Of a DNA stretch of 64,000 bases, positions 1 through 7,425 are shown piece after piece. How positions within the stretch are numbered: position 1 is the stretch's first letter; each line of letters opens with the position of its first letter. The position numbers and the translations under genes were made by a program. A model generated the notes under the pieces. The model saw only the letters and a program-made list of their open reading frames with translations. It was not told the origin of the DNA and ran no database searches. Source of the stretch: Streptomyces sp. NBC_00154 (GTDB taxonomy: Bacteria > Actinomycetota > Actinomycetes > Streptomycetales > Streptomycetaceae); the NCBI RefSeq assembly GCF_026342835.1, contig NZ_JAPEMI010000001.1, positions 5,462,501-5,526,500 on the forward strand. The letters run 5' to 3'.

Positions 1-1125
1 CTGCCCGAATCACGGGGCAGCAATGACGGCCCCTGGGACGTGTTCGGCGCGCTGATGGCCGCGGCCGGAGTACTCGGTGTGGTCCTCGGTGTGAAGCGCG
101 CGGGCACCGGCGGGGGCATTTTCGTCCTCGCCACCCTCGTACCGCTGTTCCTGGGCGGCGCGCTGCTCGTCGCGTTCGTACGACGGCAGAAGCGCCGTAC
201 GCATCCACTGATCGACATCGGGATGTTCGCCAGACCCGCCTTCTCCACCGCGGTCGGCTGCATCGTCCTCGCCATGCTGGCGCTGGTCGGTCTCGAACTG
301 ATCGCCGTCCAGTACCTCCAGCTGGTCCTGGGCCTCAGCCCGCTGGAGACCGGTCTGCGGCTGCTGCCGCTCACCTTCGCCGCGATGGCGGCGGGCGCCA
401 CCGGCTCGTACACCCTGCGCCGGATCGGCCCGCGCCGGATGGTCGGCTGGGGCTTCGTGCTCACGGCGGCCTCGGTGCTGATCCTGACCCTGATGGGGCA
501 GCACGACCGGCCCGGTCTGCTGACCGTTGCGTTCGTCGTACTCGGCTTCGGGCTCCAGTCCACGCTCTTCGGTGCGTACGAATCGATGCTCAGCGAGGCC
601 CCCGCCGACCGGGCTGGTGGCGCGGCGGCCATCGGCGAGACCTCGTACCAGCTGGGAGCGGGTATGGGGATCGCGCTGCTCGGCAGCGTGATGAACGCCG
701 CCTACACCCCCGGGCTGGCCAGGCTCTCCGGGGCGGGCGTTCCCGCCGAGGCCTCCACCGCCGCCTCCCACTCGCTGGGCGAGGCCTATCAGGTGGCGTC
801 CCAGCTGGGCGGTCCGCTGGGCGAGGTGCTGCGCAGCACCGCCCGGCACGCCTTCGTCAACGGTCTGCATGTCACGCTGCTGGTCAGTGCGGGGCTGCTG
901 CTGCTCGGCGCGCTCGCCGCGCTGCGGCTGCCGCGGGTGATGGAGTGCCCGCCGCGGGTTCTCTGCGATCCGCGCGATGTGCAGGACGACCGCGAGTCCA
1001 GTGAGGCCCGGGCGTTCCACGGCGCCCCGGGAGCCCCTGGACAGGACCGTCCGAACCGGCCCCGTTCGCTCCCGGTCCGGCGGCAACCCGCCGAGGCCAC
1101 CGGCTCTGGACGAGCGGCACACTGA
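1..1125 (+). CDS. MFS transporter, C-terminal part (5' end outside window)
   Basis: The reading frame is open from base 1, so the gene begins upstream; 374 codons are visible. The product is a chain of hydrophobic helices separated by short basic loops (for example RRIGPRRMVGWG), as in the C-terminal half of DHA2-type 14-helix drug/proton antiporters. The last membrane segment ends near visible residue 315. A hydrophilic, Pro/Arg-rich tail of about 60 residues follows, which is unusual for the family and could come from a frameshift near the end. The substrate cannot be told. The next gene on the same strand starts 73 bases later behind its own operator, so co-transcription is doubtful. Confidence 0.85.
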   Translation: MPESRGSNDGPWDVFGALMAAAGVLGVVLGVKRAGTGGGIFVLATLVPLFLGGALLVAFVRRQKRRTHPLIDIGMFARPAFSTAVGCIVLAMLALVGLELIAVQYLQLVLGLSPLETGLRLLPLTFAAMAAGATGSYTLRRIGPRRMVGWGFVLTAASVLILTLMGQHDRPGLLTVAFVVLGFGLQSTLFGAYESMLSEAPADRAGGAAAIGETSYQLGAGMGIALLGSVMNAAYTPGLARLSGAGVPAEASTAASHSLGEAYQVASQLGGPLGEVLRSTARHAFVNGLHVTLLVSAGLLLLGALAALRLPRVMECPPRVLCDPRDVQDDRESSEARAFHGAPGAPGQDRPNRPRSLPVRRQPAEATGSGRAAH

Positions 1126-1150
1126 GCCGTAACGTCAGCACGACGCCATA

Positions 1151-1171
1151 ACTAACACTGCTAGTTTTAGT
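1151..1171. promoter_or_regulatory. Palindromic operator upstream of acyl-CoA dehydrogenase gene
   Basis: An imperfect 21-bp inverted repeat has the form ACTAA-x-ACT-n3-AGT-x-TTAGT, with eight of ten base pairs able to pair across the dyad. It lies 27 bases before the ATG of the dehydrogenase gene in an AT-rich patch that stands out from the GC-rich surroundings. The length and spacing fit a TetR-family operator. The regulator is not encoded in the visible sequence. Confidence 0.55.
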
Positions 1172-1198
1172 ACCGTGCGAGCCGCCGGAGGCACTCCC

Positions 1199-2449
1199 AT
1201 GTCCACCACCGAGTCCGCTGAGTCCGCGAAGCCGTCGAAGCTGCCGCCGTTCGACCCCGCCGACCCGATCGGCATCGACGATCTGCTCGGCGCCGAGGAC
1301 CTCGCGATCCGCTCCACCGTCCGCGCCTGGGCCACCGACCGGGTCCTGCCGCATATCGCCGAGTGGTACGAGAACGGCGAGCTGCCCGGCATCCGTGAGC
1401 TGGCCCGCGAGCTCGGTTCGATCGGTGCCCTCGGCATGTCCCTCCAGGGGTACGGCTGCGCGGGCGCCACCGCCGTTCAGTACGGACTGGCCTGCCTGGA
1501 GCTCGAAGCGGCGGACTCCGGGATCCGCTCGCTCGTCTCGGTCCAGGGCTCCCTCGCCATGTACGCCATCCACCGCTTCGGCTCGGAGGAGCAGAAGGAG
1601 CGGTGGCTGCCCGGGATGGCAGCCGGCGAGATCATCGGCTGCTTCGGGCTCACCGAGCCGGACCACGGCTCCGACCCGGCCGGGATGCGGACGTACGCCA
1701 AGCGCGAACCAGGGGGCACCTCCCGCTCGGACGAGGCCGGGAGCGGGGGAGACTGGGTCCTCAGCGGCCGCAAGATGTGGATCACCAACGGCTCGGTGGC
1801 CGGGGTGGCCGTCGTCTGGGCACAGACCGACGAGGGCATCCGCGGCTTCGTCGTGCCGACCGATACCCCCGGCTTCTCGGCGCCCGAGATCAAGCACAAG
1901 TGGTCGCTGCGCGCCTCCGTCACCAGTGAGCTGGTGCTCGACGAGGTACGGCTGCCCGCCGATGCCGTACTCCCCGGGGTCACCGGCCTGCGCGGCCCGC
2001 TCAGCTGCCTCGGCCACGCCCGCTACGGCATCGTCTGGGGAGCCATGGGCGCGGCACGAGCCAGCTTCGAGGCAGCGGTCGACTATGCGAAGACCCGGGA
2101 ACAGTTCGGGAGGCCGATCGGCGGCTTCCAGCTCACTCAGGCCAAACTCGCGGACATGGCCGTCGAACTGCACAAGGGCATCCTGCTCGCCCACCATCTG
2201 GGCCGTCGGATGGACGCGGGCAGGCTCCGCCCGGAACAGGTCAGTTTCGGAAAGCTCAACAATGTGCGGGAGGCGATCGAGATCTGCCGCACGTCACGCA
2301 CCATTCTCGGCGCCAACGGGATCTCGCTCGAATACCCGGTGATGCGGCATGCGACGAATCTGGAGTCGGTGCTCACCTACGAGGGCACCGTGGAGATGCA
2401 CCAGCTGGTGCTGGGCAAGGCGCTCACCGGTCTGGACGCATTCCGGTAG
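1199..2449 (+). CDS. Acyl-CoA dehydrogenase (glutaryl-CoA dehydrogenase-like)
   Basis: The 416-residue product is a soluble FAD enzyme that oxidises acyl-CoA thioesters to enoyl-CoA. Typical family signatures appear in order: the FAD/substrate segment GCFGLTEPDHGSDPAGM, then MWITNG, then a C-terminal YEGTVEMH holding the glutamate expected to act as catalytic base. The YEGT-x-x-x-H form and overall length are closest to glutaryl-CoA dehydrogenases, but substrate choice cannot be proved by eye. The ATG at 1199 is chosen because GGAGG lies 8 bases upstream; an in-frame GTG at 1175 lacks this support. The palindrome at 1151-1171 suggests repression by a TetR-type regulator. Confidence 0.88.
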   Translation: MSTTESAESAKPSKLPPFDPADPIGIDDLLGAEDLAIRSTVRAWATDRVLPHIAEWYENGELPGIRELARELGSIGALGMSLQGYGCAGATAVQYGLACLELEAADSGIRSLVSVQGSLAMYAIHRFGSEEQKERWLPGMAAGEIIGCFGLTEPDHGSDPAGMRTYAKREPGGTSRSDEAGSGGDWVLSGRKMWITNGSVAGVAVVWAQTDEGIRGFVVPTDTPGFSAPEIKHKWSLRASVTSELVLDEVRLPADAVLPGVTGLRGPLSCLGHARYGIVWGAMGAARASFEAAVDYAKTREQFGRPIGGFQLTQAKLADMAVELHKGILLAHHLGRRMDAGRLRPEQVSFGKLNNVREAIEICRTSRTILGANGISLEYPVMRHATNLESVLTYEGTVEMHQLVLGKALTGLDAFR

Positions 2450-2488
2450 AACGGGACGCCGGCCGGACCGATCCGGCGAGCGCCCTGC

Positions 2489-2935
2489 TCAGCTCTGGTT
2501 GAAGAAGCCGTCGGCCGGTCGGCCGGCGGCTTCGCCGCTGACCACGTGGGTGTCGGCCGGGGTCAGCAGGAAGACGCGGGTGGCTACGCGGTCGATCGAC
2601 CCGCGCAGTCCGAAGATCAGCCCCGCGGCGAAGTCCACGACCCGCTTCGCGTCCGAGGGGTCCATGGCCGTGAGGTTCATGATCACCGGGACGCCGTCCC
2701 GGAAGAGTTCGCCGATGCCGCGGGCGTCCCGGAAGCTGTCCGGGGTGACTGTGGCGATCCGGCGGCCCGTCTCCTCGGCCGCCTCGGAGACCACCTGCAC
2801 CCGTGGGTCGGTCACCCAGGCATTGCCGGTCCCGGTCCGTGCACCCTCGGCGTACTCGTCGTCGTCGTCGTAGTAACGCTCGTCGTTGTCCTCTACGAGG
2901 CCCAGCCAGGCACTCGCCTTGCGCACCGATCCCAT
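2489..2935 (-). CDS. sepF: SepF-family cell division protein
   Basis: The product is 148 residues and convergent with the upstream dehydrogenase gene. It begins MGSVRKASAWLGLV, followed by an acidic, Asp/Tyr-rich linker and then the SepF core (residues about 45-135) with FRDARGIGELFRDGVPVIMN and DFAAGLIFGLRGSIDRVA. SepF binds the FtsZ tail and membranes at the division site. Streptomyces carry several SepF paralogues. This copy is not beside ftsZ, so it is probably an accessory paralogue rather than the main one. AGGAGG precedes the ATG by 6 bases. Confidence 0.88.
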   Translation of the reverse strand: MGSVRKASAWLGLVEDNDERYYDDDDEYAEGARTGTGNAWVTDPRVQVVSEAAEETGRRIATVTPDSFRDARGIGELFRDGVPVIMNLTAMDPSDAKRVVDFAAGLIFGLRGSIDRVATRVFLLTPADTHVVSGEAAGRPADGFFNQS

Positions 2936-3243
2936 GGACGCCTCCTCTCACCGCGGTTCCTTGGTGTTCCGCATCTCATTCGTATCCCTATGGTCGACCA
3001 TGATGCGGATCGTGCGCCAAGTGGATAGTCGGCGCGCAGGGGATTCGTGACGTTACTGGTGCAGAAGATGTGGCGATTCGTCAAGGTTCCTCCTGCATAG
3101 GGCCCCTGGTGAAAAGAGAATATGATGTCCCGGTCCGTACGGGTGACGTGGGGTGCGTACGGGTGAACGGTTCACTCGATACGATGCCCGTCGCGCACGC
3201 GCACGAGTGCGGCGCACAACGGAGCGACTCTCGGGGGATCGTC
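2936..3243. other. Divergent intergenic region, sepF paralogue / DUF5685 gene
   Basis: These 308 bases separate two divergent genes and should hold both promoters. An open frame runs through the right part but has no ribosome site or family resemblance. A short AT-rich patch around 3112-3128 (GAAAAGAGAATATGATG) is the best place for a promoter. I see no strong hairpin or repeat. Confidence 0.4.
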
Positions 3244-4530
3244 GTGTTCGGAATAGTCAGGCCCTGCGCCCATCGGTTGTCGGAGCGCCTCAAGGCCGAG
3301 TGGATGGCCCATCTCTGCGGGCTCTGCCTCGCACTTCGCTCGGACCACGGGCAGTTCGCCCGGATCGTCACGAACTATGACGGCCTGATCGTCTCGGTTC
3401 TGACGGAGGCTCAGGCGGAGCGCACCACCGGATGGCGACGCACCGCGGGGCCCTGTCCACTGCGCTCCATGCGGACCGCTCCGGTCGCCCGCGGCGAGGG
3501 GGCAAGACTGGCAGCCGCCGTCTCGCTGGTGCTCGCCTCGGCGAAGGTACGGGACCACATAGCGGACCAGGACGGGCTGTTGAGTCGCCGCCCGGTCGCC
3601 GCGGCCGCCCGCCGGGTCGCCACAGGCTGGGACCGGGCCGGGGCGCGTACCGGCGCGGAGCTGGGGTTCGACACCGCCGTCCTCGTCGACGCCGTCGACC
3701 GGCAGACCGGCATCGAACGGCTCGCCGGGCCGGGCACCCCGCTGCTGACGGTCACGGAGCCCACCGAGACGGCCACCGCGGCGGCCTTCGCCCACACCGC
3801 CGCACTCGCGGGCCGACCGCAGAACGCCGAACCCATCGCCGAGGCCGGCCGGCTCTTCGGGCGGCTCGCGCATCTGCTGGATGCCGTGGAGGACCAGGAA
3901 GCTGACGCCGCGTCGGGTGCCTGGAACCCGCTCACCGCCACCGGCACCTCGCGCGCCGAGGCCCGGCGGTTGTGCGACGACGCGCTGCGTGGTGTGCGGC
4001 TGGCGCTGCGCGACGCCGAATTCACCGACGACAAGCTGACGCATCTGCTGCTCGTACACGAACTGCGGCGTTCGGTGGACCGGGCCTTCGCCACGCAGAC
4101 GTGCTCGCACCGGGCGGATGCCCAGCTCATCGGTGGGGATCTGACGGACAGCCGGCAGGCGGAGTCCTCCCCGAGGTCGCCCGGCGACGCGGCGGGGCTG
4201 CGGCAGACCGGGTCCTTCGGGCCGCCGCCGGGCAATCCGTACGCGCCGAACAACCCCGGCAGCCCGTTCGGCCCGCCTCAGCCCCCGCCGGAGCCGCCGC
4301 GCGACCGGCGTGGGCTGATCACGGGCTGCCTGGTGTGGGCGGGCCTCGCCTGCACCTGCCAGATGTGCTGCGGGACCTTCGAGGACCCGTGGAGCCGGCA
4401 GCGGCGCGAGGGGCTGTGCAGCCAGTGCGACTGCAGCGACTGCTGCGATGCGTGCGACTGCTGCAGCAACTGCGGGGACTGCTGCAGCTCCTGCGACTGC
4501 TGCGACTGCGACTGCGGGTGCGACTGCTGA
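3244..4530 (+). CDS. DUF5685-family protein with extreme Cys-rich C-terminal tail
   Basis: The product is 428 residues of unknown function. The start is placed at GTG 3244, since MFGIVRPCAHRLSERLKAEW is the usual opening of DUF5685 proteins and a G-rich ribosome site precedes it. The N-terminal half contains conserved Cys/His pairs (PCAHR, HLCGLCLALR) that could bind metal. A Pro/Gly-rich linker (residues about 318-360) leads to a hydrophobic stretch around GCLVWAGLACTCQMCCG. The last 40 residues are about half cysteine, mostly as Cys-x-x-Cys and Cys-Cys-x-x-Cys units alternating with Asp and Ser. The tail looks like a metal-binding or prenylation/palmitoylation-like anchor, but no role is established. 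Confidence 0.8.
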   Translation: MFGIVRPCAHRLSERLKAEWMAHLCGLCLALRSDHGQFARIVTNYDGLIVSVLTEAQAERTTGWRRTAGPCPLRSMRTAPVARGEGARLAAAVSLVLASAKVRDHIADQDGLLSRRPVAAAARRVATGWDRAGARTGAELGFDTAVLVDAVDRQTGIERLAGPGTPLLTVTEPTETATAAAFAHTAALAGRPQNAEPIAEAGRLFGRLAHLLDAVEDQEADAASGAWNPLTATGTSRAEARRLCDDALRGVRLALRDAEFTDDKLTHLLLVHELRRSVDRAFATQTCSHRADAQLIGGDLTDSRQAESSPRSPGDAAGLRQTGSFGPPPGNPYAPNNPGSPFGPPQPPPEPPRDRRGLITGCLVWAGLACTCQMCCGTFEDPWSRQRREGLCSQCDCSDCCDACDCCSNCGDCCSSCDCCDCDCGCDC

Positions 4531-4540
4531 GCCACTCCTC

Positions 4541-4558
4541 GGGCCGGCTCAGCGGCCC
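4541..4558. terminator. Bidirectional hairpin terminator
   Basis: GGGCCG and CGGCCC form a 6-bp GC stem around a 6-base loop between two convergent genes. It has no T tract, as is common for Streptomyces terminators. Confidence 0.5.
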
Positions 4559-4563
4559 CGGGG

Positions 4564-5502
4564 TCACTTGATCTCGGGCGGCGAGATCTGCGAGGACTCG
4601 ATCGCCGACGCGTCGATGCCCCACTTCTTCAGGATGCGGTCGTACGTTCCGTCCGCCTTGAGCCCATTGACCGCCGCCTGGAAGGCGGGCGCCAGCGGGG
4701 TGCCCTTGTTGAACGCGAAGCCGACATCGAGCCGCTTGAACTCATTGAGGAAGCGCACGCCCTGCTGCTGGTCCACCGCATAGCGCAACCCGTTGATGGT
4801 CGACATCACCACGTCGCTGCGGCCCTGCTGGAGCGAGGCCCAGACGGCCGCCAGATCGGAGTAGGTCTTCACGTCGTACGGCTTCTTGCCCGCCTCGGCG
4901 CACCGGTGCTTGTTCTCCTCCAGCGTCACTTCGAAGGTGGTACCGGCGGCGGTGCCCACGGTCAGGCCGCAGAGCTGGGTGAGATCGGTGACCTTCGACA
5001 GTTTGCTGTCGTCGCGGACCGCGAAGCCCTGCCCGTCATTGAGGTACGTGACGAAGTCGATCGTCCGGCGGCGCTCGTCGGTGACCCCGAAGTTTCCCGT
5101 CCCCAGGTCGTACTTCCCGCTGCCCAGCGCAGGCAGGATCGCCTCGAAGGCAGCCACCTCGCGCTTCAGCTTCAGCCCCAGCGCCCTGGCCACGGCGTCC
5201 GCGACGTCGATGTCGGTGCCGGCCACGGTCTTCCCGTCCGGCAGATAGGTGGCGCCGGGCGGCGTGCCGACGCTGGAGGCGATGGTCAGTGTGCCGGAGG
5301 CGCGGACCTCGGCGGGCAGCAGCGCGGCCGCGGCCTTGTTCTTCTTCACCGACGACACGACGTCCTGCGTCGGAATCATCCCCTTGGCGGAGGTGGCCGC
5401 GCCGGCCGGAGCGGCTGCCGGATCGCCGGACCCGCACGCGGTGAGAGCGAATGCGGCGACGGTGATCAGCGCGAAGGCGGCGGTGTGCCGGGTACGGGGC
5501 AT
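4564..5502 (-). CDS. ABC transporter substrate-binding lipoprotein (amino-acid type)
   Basis: The 312-residue product has a lipoprotein signal peptide ending LTACGS, with the lipidated cysteine near residue 24. The mature part is a family-3 periplasmic binding protein: a TLTIASSVGTPPG strand, GTDIDVADAVARALGL, and the second-lobe motif LCGLTVGTAAGTTFE. The ATG at 5502 has GGAG upstream and gives a proper signal peptide; the longer frame to 5568 does not. It lies upstream of and divergent from an operon that has two permeases but only one other binding protein, so it probably feeds the same transporter. A 23-residue Cys-ending leader precedes it by 234 bases. Confidence 0.9.
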   Translation of the reverse strand: MPRTRHTAAFALITVAAFALTACGSGDPAAAPAGAATSAKGMIPTQDVVSSVKKNKAAAALLPAEVRASGTLTIASSVGTPPGATYLPDGKTVAGTDIDVADAVARALGLKLKREVAAFEAILPALGSGKYDLGTGNFGVTDERRRTIDFVTYLNDGQGFAVRDDSKLSKVTDLTQLCGLTVGTAAGTTFEVTLEENKHRCAEAGKKPYDVKTYSDLAAVWASLQQGRSDVVMSTINGLRYAVDQQQGVRFLNEFKRLDVGFAFNKGTPLAPAFQAAVNGLKADGTYDRILKKWGIDASAIESSQISPPEIK

Positions 5503-5736
5503 GAGGTGTGGTTCTCCAGGTTCGTCGACCGTGCGCGGGCAGCCGGGCAGCGCCGGGCGGCGCGCCACGGCAGCACGGCCACGGGCGGGGCGAAGGAAGA
5601 GCGGAAGGAGCTCGGAACGGCGAACAACCTGAGGGGAGGGTGCAGCGATGTTGTGTACGTGAAGACGCGCAGGGAACGGTGCTCAGGCGCCGGACACGGC
5701 GCGGGGCACGGACGCGAGGAACCGCAGGGGGTCAGC

Positions 5737-5808
5737 TCAACAGGAGGAGGACCACACGCGACCGAAGTCGATGTGGGAGCGCTTGACCAGCCACTGCTGC
5801 GAATACAT
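5737..5808 (-). CDS. Cysteine-ending leader peptide (23 aa), putative attenuator
   Basis: This small reading frame encodes MYSQQWLVKRSH followed by IDFGRVWSSSC and a TGA stop. The pattern (hydrophobic start, K-R-x-H-I/V-D-x-x-R-V, then Ser-Ser-x-Cys at the end) matches the short actinobacterial leader peptides found before sulfur assimilation genes. The expected role is regulatory: ribosome stalling at the terminal Ser/Cys codons when cysteine is short would change transcription of the downstream gene, here the binding-protein gene ending at 4564. The ribosome site is weak. The 5503-5736 stretch between leader and lipoprotein gene would hold the attenuator; I could not assign its hairpins with confidence. 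Confidence 0.72.
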   Translation of the reverse strand: MYSQQWLVKRSHIDFGRVWSSSC

Positions 5809-5883
5809 GGCTCAAGTGGAACAGGCGATCCACTGGTCCGTCAACTGACCTGAGACGTATGACTCACAGTGTGGACAGGCTTG

Positions 5884-5891
5884 ACAATATG
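5884..5891. repeat. Left 8-bp target-site duplication of the ISL3-family element
   Basis: ACAATATG lies directly outside the left inverted repeat and is repeated exactly at 7307-7314 outside the right one. An 8-bp duplication is the norm for ISL3-family transposition, and the perfect match suggests a recent insertion. Confidence 0.92.
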
Positions 5892-5915
5892 GGCTCTCCT
5901 GTCGCTTCCGTGGGT
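5892..5915. repeat. Left terminal inverted repeat of ISL3-family element
   Basis: Twenty-four bases starting GGCTCTCC are the exact reverse complement of 7283-7306. The match stops at the next base on each side. Confidence 0.92.
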
Positions 5916-6003
5916 CGCTGACCAGGGCTGATACGCAGAACACGCCGTAGCCCGGCTACGTTTCGACTTGCGACAGTACGAAACGGAAGAACCTGGATAC
6001 GGC

Positions 6004-7278
6004 GTGCGATCTGCAAGCATATGGACTCGGCTGCTCGGAGTCGAACACACGGTGGTCGCGTCGGTCGAGGCCGAGGAGGGCAACGGCGCGGAGGCGGGCC
6101 CCTGGGATGTGGTGATCGTGGCCCATGCCCGCCCGGCGAAGAGGCGGCGGCAGCGGTGCGGGGTCTGCGGTCGCCGGTGCGCCCGGTTCGACAACGGCGA
6201 GGGCCGCCGGCGCTGGCGTGCCCTGGACCTGGGGGTGGTCCGGGCGTTCATCGAGGCCGACGCGCCGCGGGTGTCCTGTCCCGAGCACGGTGTGGTCGTC
6301 GCCCACGTGCCCTGGGCCCGCCACGGTGCCGGGCACACCCTGGCCTTCGACGACACGGTGGCCTGGCTGGCCACGCACTGCTCGAAGACCACGGTGGTCC
6401 AACTGCTGAGGATCGGCTGGCGCACGGTCGGCGGCATCTGCGCCCGCGTGTGGTCGGACGTCGAACAGCGCGTGGACCTGCTCGCGGGCCTTACCCGGAT
6501 CGGCATCGACGAGATCTCCTACAAGCGGCACCACAAGTACCTGACCGTGGTGGTCGACCACGACAGCGGCCGGCTCGTGTGGGCGGCGGCCGGCCGGGAC
6601 AAGGAGACACTGCGGTCCTTCTTCGACCTGCTCGGACCTGAACGCTCCGCGAAGATCACCCACGTGTCCGCGGATGCCGCCGACTGGATCGCGAAGGTAG
6701 TCGCCGAGCGCTGCCCGCAGGCGGTGCGGGTGATGGACCCGTTCCACGTCGTGCAGTGGGCCACCGACGCCCTGGACACCGTGCGCCGCGAGGTCTGGAA
6801 CGCCGAGCGCGGCGGCAAGGGCCGCGCCACCCCGGGCTCGAAGTCACTGAAGAAGGCCCGCTGGGCCCTGTGGAAACGCCCTGAGGACCTCACCGAACAC
6901 CAGCGCGCGCAACTGGAGTTCATCGCGAAAGCCCACCCCGTCCTGCACCGCGCATACCTGCTCAAGGAGGGCCTTCGCCTGGCGTTGAAATCCGGCCCCG
7001 ACACCCCCGAGGCCCTCCTCGACTGGGTGTCTTGGGCCCGCCGCTCCCGACTGGAGCCCTTCGTCAAGCTGCAACGGGCCATCGTCAAGCACTGGGACGC
7101 CATCACGGCGGCAGCCGAGCACTCCATGAGCAACGGGATCGTGGAGAGCATGAACACCAAGATCCGCCTGATCACCCGCATGGCCTTCGGCTTCAAGGAC
7201 CCCGCAGCGCTCATCGCACTGACCATGCTCAGCCTCGGCGGCCACCGACCCCACCTACCAGGGCGTCAAGCTGCATGA
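6004..7278 (+). CDS. ISL3-family DDE transposase
   Basis: About 424 residues if the GTG at 6004 is the start; an upstream TTG at 5968 would add 12. The N-terminal region LGVEHTVVASVE and the zinc-finger-like RRQRCGVCGRRCARF followed by HxxWxxxHC-type residues are typical of ISL3 transposases. The catalytic acids are visible as IGIDEISYK, VMDPFHVVQW and SNGIVESMNTKIR. The frame is intact, so the element may still be active. The product cuts and pastes its own element using the 24-bp inverted repeats. Confidence 0.92.
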   Translation: MRSASIWTRLLGVEHTVVASVEAEEGNGAEAGPWDVVIVAHARPAKRRRQRCGVCGRRCARFDNGEGRRRWRALDLGVVRAFIEADAPRVSCPEHGVVVAHVPWARHGAGHTLAFDDTVAWLATHCSKTTVVQLLRIGWRTVGGICARVWSDVEQRVDLLAGLTRIGIDEISYKRHHKYLTVVVDHDSGRLVWAAAGRDKETLRSFFDLLGPERSAKITHVSADAADWIAKVVAERCPQAVRVMDPFHVVQWATDALDTVRREVWNAERGGKGRATPGSKSLKKARWALWKRPEDLTEHQRAQLEFIAKAHPVLHRAYLLKEGLRLALKSGPDTPEALLDWVSWARRSRLEPFVKLQRAIVKHWDAITAAAEHSMSNGIVESMNTKIRLITRMAFGFKDPAALIALTMLSLGGHRPHLPGRQAA

Positions 7279-7282
7279 ACCT

Positions 7283-7306
7283 ACCCACGGAAGCGACAGG
7301 AGAGCC
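7283..7306. repeat. Right terminal inverted repeat of ISL3-family element
   Basis: This is the exact reverse complement of 5892-5915. It begins 5 bases after the transposase stop codon. Confidence 0.92.
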
Positions 7307-7314
7307 ACAATATG
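7307..7314. repeat. Right 8-bp target-site duplication
   Basis: ACAATATG is identical to 5884-5891. Confidence 0.92.
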
Positions 7315-7425
7315 TTGTGAACAGCGCTTACCTCGGAAGCGGATCGCGCTGAGGGGCCCGGTCCGCGTTGTGTTTTCCGTGAAGGCACGTCCCGTGTTCG
7401 ATCTCTGCATCCACGGAGCCTTCGC

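Larger units (their letters stand above)
5892..7306 (+). mobile_element. ISL3-family insertion sequence, complete, 1415 bp
   Basis: The element is bounded by perfect 24-bp inverted repeats (5892-5915 and 7283-7306, starting GGCTCTCCTGTCGC) and flanked by the 8-bp duplication ACAATATG. It carries one full-length transposase gene. It sits in the divergent promoter region between the left binding-protein/leader unit and the right ABC operon. Removing it and one duplication rejoins TTGACAATATG to TTGTGAACAGCG. Confidence 0.93.

Noticed and set aside
3070..3243. Longer N-terminus for the DUF5685 protein
   Set aside because: The extra 58 codons lack family resemblance, while GTG 3244 gives the standard opening and a ribosome site.
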